The notes: generated by a model not told the origin, from the sequence alone. A stretch of 64,000 nucleotides of DNA from Chaunax sp. Z400 (GCA_037577475.1 CM075184.1:8262594-8326593); one strand, 5' to 3'. Positions 1-12,579 are shown, numbered from the stretch's first letter. Made by a program: numbers and translations.

Positions 1-1519
1 CTTTCTCACGCACTTGATTGTGTCCCCTCGCTGCCTCTCATAACAGGAGAACAAAGCCTGTTTGTTGTGGGTGGAATGCCTAAAATGTTTCCTACTGTTA
101 CAATTATGAAGAATTTGATTGAATGTGTATTGTTTCAAGGGCTTGGTGATTTTGATCATTTTTTAAAGTGCCTTAGATTGTTATTCTGCTTCCCTACTAG
201 CAATAATAACCTAGGAGCAATCGTCACCTAATCAAATTCCATTTGATATCAACATTTAATTTGTTATAAGAGCTGGTAGATGTTGAGAATGGCTACTGTT
301 TTGATTATACATTATTCATTACTGATACTTAAAGATGCATTCGGCTCTTTGTCAGCGGCTGGATGGATAAACTAATGAAGTTTGCTGGAGTTCTTGGTGT
401 AAAAACCGTCTTTAATTGGGGAGCGCTTTGTTGTGCGTCACTTTAAAGCTGCACTGAGGCGACCAGAGAAACTTCAGATAAACGTCTGAAAAAAAATAAC
501 AACAGCAGTGGTTGCAAACTACGGCTCTGAAACGTATTTCATTTACATACACCACAGGCCTCTTTTAAGGCGTCTACCTTTTAATTCTTTTTCATATTTT
601 ACACTCAATACAAAACCATAAAAGCCTCAGATCTCTGTGTCTGTTACTTCTGTTACCCCCCCTCCCCCCAGCCTTCCCCCCTCTGCTATCATCCAAAAGC
701 ATCCTCACTGGGAAGAAGATGAAAAGATTGTTGTGAGAAACTCCAAAAGAAATTTGACATTCTTTGGTTGCTTCTGAAACTTCCAATATTCCACCATAAT
801 TGTTTCATACACGTTATATATCTTCATTTGGGGCGAACGGGGGAGATGAAGAACACGTCGGCTTCTTTCTTCCTGAATAAAAGGCAGCAGAACCCATCTG
901 GTTTGGTGAAACGCGGCTGGCCCTCTCGCGCTCATCGCTGAAATAATACTCCCTCTAATGACTCTCACATATTCTGAAATCTCCCTTTTGAAATTGGTCT
1001 TGGCAGATTATTTGCAGGTACTTGAGTTGCATCTGTTTGCAATTTCGCAAATGTGGAAGACTTTAATGCCGGGCAAGGGCGCGGGTACCAGAGAAAAGTC
1101 TATTTTAATCCCTGGGATAATATGGGCTGCCAGTGTGAATGGGTCACAGTAGCGTCCTGCACCTTAACCCAAATTTTGATTGTCTTTACCCAGGTGATAT
1201 TTTACTATACGAATGCTCATTCATAACTTGTGGTTGTCTTCACAAGGGATAGGATGGGTTTTATTCCAACAGTCTCTTGCAGGTTAGTGTGTGAGCAGGT
1301 GGTCAGTTTGTACACGAAGAATCCAAAAATATTCAAATAGAAGTGTAAATACATGTAAACAGTGGGAAATAATTAACTACATAAAAGCACATTTGAGATT
1401 CATTTCGAGTAAACTTTGAATATTTTACCTCTAGTCCACAAGATTACATTTTACTGCACTACATACAGAATTTTTGCAACTGTTGATACTGTCCTAAATA
1501 AACATGCATCACCAAATCC
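1..1519. other. Non-coding stretch, no gene seen
   Basis: AT-rich unique sequence. Short frames at 592-786, 705-968 and 958-1152 show no domain, no codon periodicity and no splice context, and I take them as chance. A C-rich run lies at 655-680. No repeat family was recognised. Confidence 0.6.
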
Positions 1520-1541
1520 TTTTTTTTTTTTTTTTTTTTTT
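1520..1541. repeat. Poly-T tract, 22 bp
   Basis: Uninterrupted run of 22 T followed by TAGGAAAC. It could be a simple homopolymer or the A-tail of a minus-strand retrocopy; no recognisable retroelement body adjoins it. Confidence 0.9.
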
Positions 1542-3161
1542 AGGAAACTAAAGGATTAAGTGTTTCATCATGGGTTGAGAAATTTCTCCTTCTTCTTTCA
1601 ACCCATTCTATTTAGTGAAAAGTCCTTTCACACACGGCAACAGGCCTGATTTTTTTTACGGCTCAACATTTCGAAAATTTAGCCATGAACTTATGATTTT
1701 CATGAAAAATATGTGCATCTTTTAAAATAGAATGCAGTATTGCAACTTAAACTACCTAACAGTGTAGTGCAAATGTAATTCCCCTTGACTACTACAATAT
1801 AATGCCACTTACACATCAATGCACAAGCAATAATAATCAAATGAAATAAAATGTGATAGAATAACAGTCATTTTTATGCTTCAAGTTCTTTTACATTTCA
1901 TATGTTTAAGTACATTTTGAAGACAATACCTAACATTTTTAGTGCAAAATGTGTGTATATATACACACACTTTCTCCACTACTACAGCGTATCCTCATGC
2001 ATTGCATTTAGTCATGTAATATGTATATCACAGATCATATGGCTCAGAGAGTTTGTCAAGTATTTGTATTGTCCACTATAAAGTGCAGTGATCAGTGAAG
2101 CTAAACCAAAGCCGAAATGATTGTGACTTCAGGCCTTATTATTTCTACCATGTGGTGAGCAGCTGACCAGCTTAAGCCTCCCCCGTTTTTTTTTCACCCT
2201 CCCTCTCCCTCCCTCCCCCCTTTTAAAACTGTAATAAGGTGCCCTATTGTCCTATGGCAGGGTGTACGGGGGCCACAGCCGAGCCCACCCGGCTGACTGT
2301 AATTGCATAGGTGGTTACAATTACATTAATTACATATTTCATCAACATTGTTTATCCAGCCGCATGGTAAATGAAGAAACCAAACTTTTAACTCAGTCTT
2401 TTTTTTTTCATATCTTGCCCCCTCTTTTTTCTTCCTTGCTTTTGTGTGTGTGTGGTTATTTTATTAGGACTGAGGGGAGGGAGGTGCCAGAGGAGGAATT
2501 ATGCTGAAAGTGTATGCCTTGCAACTTTTCCCCTCCCTGTTAGAAATGTTTATTTGAACAGTAAGCCCATGATTTGAATATTTGTAATCCATGCTTAAAT
2601 TTACAGGCCAGATGAACTTTTTGGCACAGAATGGCAACCATAAGTAGGATTTTGAGAAAAGCTTTACAAAATTTTAAGCCATGTGCAAGGCTTATATAAT
2701 TTAGAAAGGGGGGAAATATGCACAAATAAAATAGGCTGTGTCTTATTTACTTCACACACGCAGGGAAAAACTGCATCATATGGCACCTGACATATACATA
2801 TATATATATATAGGTCCATCTCTCTGTCTACACTTTTAAAAAACTGTTTCTTAAAACTCAGGTCTAGAGGCATTTGAGTCATTCCCGTGTTAGATGATGA
2901 TTGTGCTTTATATTGGCTTGTGGTGGAAGGAATGCCACCCATATCGTAGACTGGGAGGTGGGTGGGTCACCTCAGCCGGTGGCAGAGAGAGATAGAGAGA
3001 GAGAGTGTTTGAGAAAGAGTTTGATGAGGCGGGTGTAAAAAAAAAATGGAAGCCTTCCTTAAATGATGCCAATGAGTCCGGAGGGGCCCGGCCCTCTCTC
3101 CGTCATCAGCCTGCTGTAATTCAGATGTGCTGAGAACCTGGAATTAAATGTGTCACTGTGA

Positions 3162-3164
<3 letters not shown>
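1542..3164. other. Non-coding stretch with palindrome and TAAT-rich block
   Basis: No gene seen. It holds a perfect 18-bp palindrome at 1951-1968, a block rich in TAATTA-type motifs at about 2297-2352, a (TA)n run near 2794-2812 and a GA-rich run near 2986-3006. The 2247-2507 frame runs through these without protein-like character. The 2225-2400 part is a candidate conserved non-coding element by composition only. Confidence 0.5.

Positions 3165-3197
<33 letters not shown>
3165..3197. repeat. (GT)n microsatellite, about 33 bp
   Basis: Pure alternating GT read directly from the sequence. Confidence 0.95.
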
Positions 3198-3200
<3 letters not shown>

Positions 3201-6200
3201 CCTCTGTTTGCCTTGTGTTCACTCCTGTGTGTGCACACGCACGGGGGTGTTTAGGGGTTAAGTAGAACCAAATTAGTCGATGGGAGAACTAACAGCAGCA
3301 GTAGCTTTCTGTGTGGCTACTTCTTGGTGAATGTCAAGATGATTTAGCTGCTCTTCTGCTCGCCGTCTGTCTCTGAGCACCGGTCCTCCAATCACCGCTC
3401 TGGGCTGTCTGTTTTGTGGCCATCCGTGCAACAAATGAATATTAAATCTGCGCTGGGCAACTTCACACGCTGGCAAGAGGTTACAGTCTGAAATATGAGG
3501 GTGGTGAAGGCCAGAAATTCTGCAAGGTTACATCAGTAAACTACTCCTCTGTAGCGTCTGCTGATGCTGAAGGAGTAACTGCATGGAGAACAGCCTCGCC
3601 TGCATTGATTTGTTCCTCTGCTTTCTGAATTTCATTGAGCAAATCTGAAAAATTCAGTCCCCCTGTGAATTTTTTTGCTCTATTGTATAGACTTTTATAT
3701 GTACGATCAAAATCATGGAGCTTTACCTCAAACAGGCAACACCAGATCAGTTCTGACCATTACAGTTCTTCAATACTAGTGCCAACATTACACAGGAGCA
3801 GAAACATGTTTTTCTACAAAAACATTTTAATTTTTATCAATGAAACTTCCTTAAATTGCTTTCATACGCAGGCTGCTGTATAATAACTTTAATAATGAGT
3901 TAAAATACTGTCTAAAACTGTCTAATTTTGGTTTAAATCAGGAACCATCTGATCCAGAATAGAATTAATCTGAGCAGTTATTAAATGCTGGTGAGGTTCT
4001 ATATCCAGCTCCAGTGTTAGGAGCTCACAAAGGTGTCTATTTTTTCTTGTATGCCAGCAAAGGCTGTGTGTGTATTACTGCTAACATATTGTGTGTGTGT
4101 GTATGTGAGAGTGTGTGTCTTAGGAGGGGTGTTGGGGTGCGAGTGTGTATGTGTGCGCAGGGACGCCAGTTGGGCTAACAGCTGAATCATGGCTCAGCCG
4201 CTGCCCCTCGTAGTCCTTGGCAGTTAGCGGTGTGAAAAAGCCTTCTCTTTGAGGGCATTATATAGATTAATGTGCTGTGCCTCAGGCAGAGACACACACA
4301 CCTCGCCAGGGAGGGATCCTGACTGCGTGTGTGTCTGAGTGTGTGTGTATTGTGTGCGTTGGGAGTGTGTTAACAAGAGACTAGGGGAAGGTACCGCGAG
4401 TAAGCTGCGTGAGTGAGCGAGACGGCGCAAATGAGGGAGATGGAGAAAGAGGCTTGGGTGGCATTCAGATTTATTCTTGGGGATTTTTATTTAGGATTTT
4501 GCACTTTTGTGGCGCAAAAGTTATTCAGTGATAAAAGAAATTGCAATAATTAACACATTTCATCATAAATAGGTAATGACAGACGGAAAGGTGTAAAAAG
4601 ATGTTGGTAGTAGCCTGGGTTTCTCATGCGGCTGTATCTATTTATTACACCTCAACCTCGACATCAATCCACTGAGTGCATCCCAGCTTTATGCCTGATT
4701 GTTGAATACTTAAAAAACAAGTTATTTTTGAAGTATTCCAGCGTATTAAGCCTGCTACCTTTTATACACGTAAACATGCATGTGTTCCGGCTGCAGGGTG
4801 TCTGCAGTGGCATCTGTGGAACCAGCAGCTTTCCATCAAGGTATTTGTATGTGAATCAGAGCAGTGCTTATGAGGCCTGGGTGACCTGAGAGGTGCAATC
4901 GTCTGGCCCGGTGACTCACTGTTTCTTCTCTTTCTCTCTGACCCACACTGTCTTGCCTCTTAGCCGAATTAGCTCCAAGCTTAGCTGACCTGACACACAC
5001 AGCAAAAACACACCACAGCTGCTGGAAGCAAATGTAAAATAGAAAAGTACAACACTGATCCAGCTGAAGTTAAAGCAAAAACCTTGTAGGGGTAAACAGG
5101 ATGCTGCTCTTTCTGTCTTTTCCTTGCATTTCATGATCGCTCATATCTCTTATGTTTGCCTTTTTCTCATTTTCCTCACTCTTCCACTTTCCTGAGGAGT
5201 ATGGATGAGATTTTCCTTATCAGGCTTTTAGCACATTCTATTCAAGGTTAGGCACATCTGTTATTTTGTTTATTTGCTGATGCATGTGTGTGAACGTGTG
5301 TTATTTGCATTTGATTTTTTTTCCGCATCTTTGACATACACCAGTCACATAGTCTTGAGACACATAAGCGTAAACATGCTCATAAATGTACACATACAGC
5401 ATGCACATATGTGTTTGAGTATGCACATGTGTGTGCTCATGTGCAGTTCTCTGCAGCCAGTGGTCTAAATAACCTACTTTTGTCTGACAACGGCATCAAG
5501 TCGTGGAGGTGCACATATGCAGAAAGCTTCTTGGAAAGGCCTCCTCGTAGCTGTCAGTTTTTATTATGCGCTGAGGTGTCATGTTTGTTAGGAAGCTGAG
5601 TGCAGATGGCAGAGTGGAAGAAATGGATCACTAATTTTAACAATGATTAATGAACAGAGATGGAAAATGAATTACATCGGACTATTGGAGGCAAGGAATA
5701 TTTTCTCTGAAAATGTTAACTTCGGCTGCCAGGCAGCCGGCAGTGTTCGGGGAGTATATTGAGGAGGGGGAGGGGATGTGTGCGCGTAGATCTACATACA
5801 TGTGTGTGTGCTTGTATGTGTGCGTATGTGCACCAAGGTGCAATTTTCCCCCTGCATCTTTTGTAGAATCAACACTTCAGTGCTCTTTCCTATTACTTTA
5901 CTGTTCGCCTGCTTAGCTGACTTTATACACATTGTTTTTCCCCCCTGTGTGTATCAGTTAAGGTACACACTCTTTAATAAGGTAAACACAGGAAAGGTTA
6001 GACTGTCTTAAAATGTTAGCTTTTTCCATTACTCTGCAGTGTGCTTTGATATCAAATCATAGATGTAGCTGATTCGATCAGGTGTCAGTAGCTTTCTGCT
6101 GTGCTATTTCACTCAGATGGAACAATAACCTTTCGCAAGCTGTTTTTATGATTCCATATTTAGTTTGGATCATGAAAACAGCAATGAAGGGTTGAACAGC

Positions 6201-6250
6201 CATTGACCCATTAGGTTGGACCTTCCCAATGGCTGACAGTTTCTGACCTC
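3198..6250. other. Non-coding stretch, no gene seen
   Basis: Mostly unique sequence with scattered imperfect GT runs (about 4088-4160, 4328-4350, 5801-5830). The minus frame at 3273-3476 has varied, protein-like composition but no family I recognise, and no splice or promoter context. The other frames (3635-3883, 4626-4889, 5274-6011) are low complexity or chance. Confidence 0.5.
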
Positions 6251-6253
6251 TAA

Positions 6254-6697
6254 AGGCTTATTTATGCTGCATTTATGAACGAACATACATGCATCCATTT
6301 TAAACGGTGTGTCCATCACTGCCCATAAACTTACATGCATTTTCCACTGGATGCATCGCTATTGATACATCCATAGGAGGGCAGTTAAGTCAAAAATTTC
6401 GACGACAACAAATACGGCGATGGTTGGAGGAGCTTATGATAACGATGTAATCGGATGGAGAGTTTTTTTCACTTTTTGACTTTTTGCTTCTTTATTGTTT
6501 TGATACAAATTTGCCGTTGCTATGTTTGAATTGTAGCTACACTGCCCTCAACCATTTCCGGTGGTATTGCTCTGTTTGGTCCCTTTTGTGTGTATCTGTA
6601 AGCTCTCCGGAAACATACCCAAATACGTACAAAACGAATGCAGAGTACATACAGAAGGCTTCGTCCGTCTCCCTATTCATAGAGCATAAATGGGCCT
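6254..6697. mobile_element. Non-autonomous PIF/Harbinger-type MITE, 444 bp
   Basis: The left end begins AGGCTTATTTATGCTGC (6254-6270). The right end read on the minus strand begins AGGCCCATTTATGCTCT (6697 downward). The first 13 bases differ only at two adjacent positions, and 14 of 16 match when the flanking AA is counted. The trinucleotide TAA lies immediately outside both ends (6251-6253 and 6698-6700). A 3-bp TWA target duplication is the family hallmark of PIF/Harbinger transposons. The interior has no transposase; its only frame, 6484-6717, runs past the right end and looks random. The match of termini plus duplication is seen in the sequence; the superfamily name is inference. Confidence 0.7.
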
Positions 6698-6700
6698 TAA

Positions 6701-8252
6701 GCCCTCCGCTACTGTAACATCATGATTTAGAGAGAGGTAATGGTAACATGTCAAGATCAATACATCTCATTGGTTGACAGACAACCAAAGTGTCATAGGA
6801 TTACCAATGGATAGCTCATAACAACAAGAATTTTCGAGTTTTCAACACAGAATAATAGATAAATAATCAAAGAAGACATTGAGTGTTGGATTTATAATCA
6901 TAGTGTCCTAAATACACTACAGTTCAATTAGCGATTACAAAGAGAGACAATCGTACTGCTGCACTCTGACCTGCATAGTGATTAGCTTCTGAACAAAAAT
7001 ACCGTCTCCAGATATATTTAACATTAGTAACATTGTGTCATATACAACATTGCTGACCTCAGTGTTAACTCCTATATTGTCTAGTATGTTGGATTTTCGC
7101 TGCGAGCAAAGCTGCCGCTATTAGCTTAGCTTGTTTCCAGGTTATGATTCATTCAGAGTTCATCGTTTACAAGGTTTCTACGAACCTCCACATTCTCTGC
7201 GGAGGTTCCCTCCTCTTTAAAACACACAAACCTAACCTAACCAAACCTAATGCTTTGTGGTGGACATAGAGAGTCTGCGGGGTCAACTGTGAGCCAGGTT
7301 TCTGATAGCATTAGTTCAGCTTATGTCTCTGATCATTTGTGATCCGCATGTCAAATGACTAACATCCTTCATTTGTTTGTAATATCTAAAAAGTGATGAT
7401 GGCCTGACTTGAAACAGCTGGAAAAGCTTTGAACTGGACATGTTTTGAATGAGGAAGCTAGCCAGCTAAGTTAGTTTCAACACAGCTAATTTGAGGACAT
7501 GTGAATTGGAAAAAAAAGGCACTTTTAAACCCGGCATGGCGATGCATGTTGGACGCTCACCCGCTGAACGTTGCTCTGCCTGCAATCTTTGCTGGTGACG
7601 GGAACGGGAGTTTTCTCTGTTGGAGGTTGCCGTCAAAGTGACCGTGGGAAGCAGCAGTGACTAAAGTGGTGAGCTGGTGAGGAATCTTCTTATTCTCTTG
7701 ACCAATGTGAGGCAGCCTTACTGATACAGTAAAACAGGACCTTAATAACTCCTAACTCTGAGGGTCGATAATGTTCATTGTGGACAGTGTCAGTAGACAT
7801 CGCCCAACCCTGCTGCACCATGTCCACAAAATCAGCCTGATAGATTTATTTTGATTGACTTATTGGCACCTCATCAATCACATTTCATCAACACTCTCAT
7901 GCCAGTTATACATACGGAGAAAATCAGTGCGTTTACCTCTCACTGTTATCAATATCACATGACGGTATAAAAAGCAGACGAGCCGTTCCTCTTTGGTTGT
8001 GATCTGAGAGGAGTTCCTCATAGTCTCTCCTGTCTTTCTACCACTTCTTTTCCTTCTAAAAGACAACCCACCTCTCCTTTCCCTCTCCGCCCCATCCCAT
8101 CACTGTGTGCCTGTATTTGTGTCTCTTTCAAGGATTGTCAGGTGGAAAGTTGGTGCAACACTGTTTAATAGGTAGATGAGAACTATTTTGAATTTAATTA
8201 AGGGCCTGATGGGATATATGTACAGGGAGAAAACGCAGCAACTACATGCACA
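6701..8252. other. Non-coding stretch, no gene seen
   Basis: Unique-looking sequence with a short degenerate CCTAA run near 7228-7248. The region 7370-7700 has loose similarity in wording to 14940-15000 (ATTTGTTTGTAATATCTAA-like), which may be an old dispersed repeat, but it is too weak to call. Confidence 0.45.
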
Positions 8253-8265
8253 GTGTGTGTGTGTG

Positions 8266-8300
<35 letters not shown>
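8253..8300. repeat. Compound (GT)n(AG)n microsatellite
   Basis: A short GT run (8253-8266) is followed by ACAG and then about 16 AG units to 8300. Frames on both strands cross it only because the tract contains no stop codon. Confidence 0.95.
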
Positions 8301-8304
<4 letters not shown>

Positions 8305-8964
8305 CAGGTTACAGCAGCATATGCTAAGCACTCAGAAAGCATACACAATGCCTTTGGTGAACAAGGTAGTCGGTGTGCCCTTGGGAGCCAATTTAGATTG
8401 TGACTTAAGGCAATGTCGTGGCTTTGTGTGTGAATGTGTGTGTTGTCTGTGTGTGAGTGTGAGTTTTACTCTTGACGCTCCATTGAAACAGTAGTGGTGG
8501 GTAGGTCTGGGTGGCCCTCCTGCAGACCCTCCACATCTGTGTTCGTCTTCTACCCCCGCCTTCCCCGTTCGACACTGAGCCAGCTTCTCTACGCTTGACT
8601 GCCTCCCCGTATCCGGAATAGCCATGTGAATTAGTTGCACCCATACTTCTATGCCAGTCAGAATTTCAAGTAATAATGTGCAACATTATTGAAGACAAAC
8701 TGAAAAGAGCACCATGTAGGGAAACGTAAGGAAACAGTGCCAGTATTGCTCACACTGTGAACCGACGGAGAGGTGATCTATGGGTCACAGAGTCCTGACA
8801 CAACGACAACAGATGTTATCAAGATTGGATGAACCAGGATCTCACAGATTGCTGGGCAAACTTCAACAGAGTCATTAACTACTCACTCCCACACTAAATA
8901 ACTGAAGAAGATGTTATTTTAAATCATAAATAAACCAAGAACAAACAATGACTTGGCCCGAGAA
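8301..8964. other. Non-coding stretch, no gene seen
   Basis: Imperfect GT runs at about 8424-8462. The minus frames of 79-102 codons here are read through those runs and are not credible genes. Confidence 0.5.
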
Positions 8965-9575
8965 CCCAAATCAGCTTGAAACACATTATTTTACGCCATT
9001 TTTAAGCTAAAATCTTGACTGTAGCCTCTAAGCCAAAAGCGTTAGCACACACCCCGTCTGAGGTGGGTGCACAAATACATGTGCAATGCATCCCAGATGA
9101 TCTCATAATTTTTACGTAACTCAGTTTTTTACCTGCTACCTGGAATTTATGTCACTCACAACAGAGAGAGCCAAAAAGCACCTCTGTCGGATCTATTGTT
9201 ATATTTAATGTGTGCTTATGTATGGAGGATCACCAGTTCTCTGCATAATTCTCATCATCTCATGTTCATTCATTCGAGTTTGTGCACCTTTCTCAGACCA
9301 GGTGTGTGATAATGCTTTTAGTGTAGAGGCCACAGTGAAGAGTTCTGGTCAAAAAAGGGTGTAAACATTATCTTTTCAAATTAATTCAGGATTTTGTGGC
9401 TCCGAGACAAAATGAGATCTCTGGACTTCTGGAGATTTGGATTACACAATAATCCAAATCTATGGAGTCATTTTATGTTTATTTTTTTTTCTTTTCCCTT
9501 ATTATTATTTTAGTTGTGCATCTTAAATCAATCCTGCAACGCTATTTTTTTTCCAGAAAAGTTATGTGGACTAAG
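8965..9575. repeat. Palindromic (foldback) dispersed repeat, copy A
   Basis: Left-arm bases 9016-9075, reverse complemented, match right-arm bases 9279-9338 at about 48 of 60 positions, with about 200 bases between. Weaker pairing extends outward: 8968-8996 pairs with the GTAAACATTATCTTTTCAAA region at about 9360. The right arm is also directly similar to 38252-38456 (CTTTTAG..TAGAGGC.ACAGTGAAGAGTTC, then TATGGAGTCATTTTATG). This defines a family with at least two palindromic copies in the window. No protein is encoded. The structure suggests a non-autonomous foldback DNA element; its class is unknown. The outer ends are approximate. Confidence 0.65.
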
Positions 9576-11139
9576 AAACATCATCCATCTTTCCATCAGC
9601 ATGGGGGGGGGATCGATAATCAATGACGACTGAAGTTTCATATTTAGGTAAAATGTTCTGTTAAGCAGATGTTTAGATAAGAAGGTTTTGTGTAATTTTA
9701 TCAGACATATGTATATTAAACATGTTCGATTAATATAAAACTTTTTTAAATCATTTATTTTCAGGTTTTATAGCTTAATTGAGCACAACAGCCATTTGCA
9801 GGATTAAGCACAGATATCCTCTATAACGGCATAAAACACTCATTTTAAAGTCCGAGCCAGCTGCCTCCAGCTCCTTTCTATCTCTCTGTGAGGCTCCAAC
9901 CTCAGACGCCACTCAGTGCATTACATGCTACTTGAAAGGGGAGTGGCAGTCTTTAACTTCACATACTTTGTGTGGCGTGATTATTTTTCTGGCGTGAAGC
10001 GGCCGGGCTTCAAGGCTGGATCAGATAACATTCTCTGCTGCGCTGCGTCGACTCCTCTCACAGTTTCCTGCTTATGACAACAAAGCTCTCTGCTTTGGTT
10101 CAGCATTGTTTTTAACCCTCCAGCGATAAAACGTGTGCATCTCGGGATGTATGACCAGGTGCGATTCCCTCATCCTGAACTGGATATTATCGAGTCAGAT
10201 TAGAAAGTAATAATCAGGAGAATGTGGGGAAAAAAATAAAAGACTGATATGCACAACCAATCGCAATTCATGTATTGGTCAGACATGCTTAATTGGCATC
10301 ACATCCTCACAAGAAGGAGGATGAATAAATCTATATAGGGGAGTTCGTGGAAGGGGGATAAACACACAACATTTTAACGGGCATTGTTGCAAACTTGTCA
10401 AACTTCAGATGTGGGTGACTGATGAATTTCCTGGTGTGTGCGCTTTGTTTACAGGCTCTTGTTGTCCCACCTTTTGCGGAGCTGTCAGCACTCTTCCTGA
10501 CATCCGGCATTTGTTGGAGCGGCGGCAGTCACACAGGTACAATCACACCTATTGATCATGGGAATGGGGAGGATATTAAAGGTGTCTGTCATACCTTCAT
10601 GCTCGGGCATGCATCTTTTGTTTTCATTTAAATCTTTGTTTATCGGGCGGGGGGGAAGTCATTTGCGCATGCATTTGTTAAGCAGTGCCGTGCTTCTCAG
10701 TCGCCTTGCTGAGACAGTCGTATCTGGGAGCCGCCCAATATGGCATGTGGTGGTGGGTCATTGGCTACCATAGTGTTAGGTACTCACAGTCATCATTTTA
10801 TCATTGCTATTAGATAGTGAATGGTCACCCTCCCAGCTACAAACCCTTTAGGCCTCCATCACACAATGCAGCAATGTATGCTCACATGGATACACACTGT
10901 ATGGAAATATGACACATTGATTGTTTGTGTGCTGGGGTGGATTTCAGGTTAATGGCTGTCATCGCAATGACCTGAACAAACTGTTTTAAGTGAACATATG
11001 TTATCAGCCTTGCACTGCTTTTTGCAGAATTGCAGTATTATTTTGGGATTTTTTCCCTATTGTGTCAGGAAGTCGGTAATATACCAACCCATAATTTCAA
11101 AAAAAAAACATGGATTATGTTGATATTTTATGCTTCTAT
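9576..11139. other. Non-coding stretch with one exon-like segment
   Basis: AT-rich sequence with no recognised repeat. An 82-bp segment at 10455-10536 is bounded by CTTTGTTTACAG and GTACAA, which resembles an internal exon open in two phases, but no protein family is recognisable. No other gene evidence. Confidence 0.4.
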
Positions 11140-11510
11140 TCGTTTCGTTTTTCAGTTTGATGTTGTAACAATTCTGTGCTTAAATTCTGGTTATGTTTAG
11201 GCATAAAAAAACTTGGTTAGGGTGAGGTAAAGATCATGTTTTCCCTTGAAATACTTGGTTTTCTGGTCCTATCTATTGTTGTTGCCACACAGATGGCTAC
11301 AAAGTCACTTCGTGGGCTGGTTGAGGGTTTCTCTTGTGCATCCACATCACTTTCAGGTACAATTCCAGTGCAGTGGAACATGCTTTTTATTATAAATGTA
11401 ATCTGAACCCGATCTGATGTGTAGAAATGTTGTCGTGGTACAGATGAAACATACAAAACCACTATATCTGTGGTTTGCAAACAGCGCCAACAATTTATTC
11501 TGGCGACTGG
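11140..11510 (+). repeat. Probable old dispersed repeat
   Basis: The text around TTTAGGCATAAAAAAACTTG and GGTTAGGGTGAGGTAAAGATCATG resembles a dispersed repeat often seen in fish genomes, as does the later segment ending GGTTTGCAAACAGCGCC. This rests on recall of the motif, not on an alignment. The minus frame 11217-11480 lies inside it and is not taken as a gene. Confidence 0.3.
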
Positions 11511-12497
11511 GCTGAGAACTCTATGTGGGATGCAATGCTATAAGATGCTGTACAGTTTAATGTAAAGTACGTTAAAGATAACAGGAAACTGCCTCGTAGT
11601 TTTTATGTGATTTCACAGATTTCCACAATGGACACCAATCTTGGAGACGACTTACCAAAAACAACATGAATTGGCACTTAATTAGCATTTGGGACAAAGA
11701 GTGCAAAATGAACTCGTTAGCATTTGAGAATGTTTCTATCTTGAGGTTTAGGCCTCATATGTTTACACCTCTGATAGCACTAAGACCTGCAGGGGAAGTT
11801 GGTGATGTCCCAAACTGACACCCAAATAAACACCCCTGACTCACACTGCTGCTGACGGTGCTGGTTAGAGTTGGAGTCTTAAACTTTTTTTCCACTGAAT
11901 TCAAAAGGCAGCGATGCGCCAAAGCAGGACACTGGTGGAAACATAACCACTTTGGTGGAGGTAATAATAAAATCCACGCAGAGGGTAGGGTCTCTGCGGA
12001 TACAGACAAAGCCTCTGCATATTATATATTTCAGTAAAAGACTAATATCATTTTTAGTTCAGGAGATAATACGTATCACCTAGCCTCATCAGCGCAAAGA
12101 GGAAACAGTTAGCCTCCCCAAAAAGAACAATACACCTTCGATCAGGACTAAATTTGTCTTGTTAACACATCGTTCCTTTAGTCACTCCCTAGCTGTTATC
12201 TGTAACATCACTCATCTGATGTGATTTTTTTATTTTTTTTTTGGTATTCCTTATGAAATCAAATCCTCCTTATAAATTAGCAGCTTAAAAAAAATTGTTA
12301 AACTCTACATTTCTGAACTTCCTGTGGGACTGAAACACTCGTATGTTTTACGATATTTTATATTCTGTTATGTCCACATTTTGGATTCTGCTGAGGTTTG
12401 ATGAGGTATTAGCATGCACACTGGACAGAGCTGTGCACTATAAAATAAATTTGGTGCAAGTCTTTTCATCACATATTGACCCCACCCCCCACCCCCA

Positions 12498-12498
<1 letters not shown>
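11511..12498. other. Non-coding stretch, no gene seen
   Basis: Unique-looking AT-rich sequence with T runs near 12225-12242. The 84-codon minus frame at 11755-12009 shows no domain. Confidence 0.5.

Positions 12499-12577
<79 letters not shown>
12499..12577. repeat. (CA)n microsatellite, 79 bp
   Basis: Pure CA tract preceded by a C-rich run (12480-12498). The poly-TH and poly-CV frames across it (12343-12642 plus, 12368-12712 minus) are artefacts of the tract. Confidence 0.97.

Positions 12578-12579
<2 letters not shown>

Noticed and set aside
3273..3476. 67-codon minus frame with varied composition
   Set aside because: It looks protein-like by eye, but I recognise no family, and it has no exon signals or neighbours to support it.
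7228..7248. Telomere-like CCTAA repeats
   Set aside because: The unit is CCTAA with variation and not CCCTAA, and it is only a few units long.
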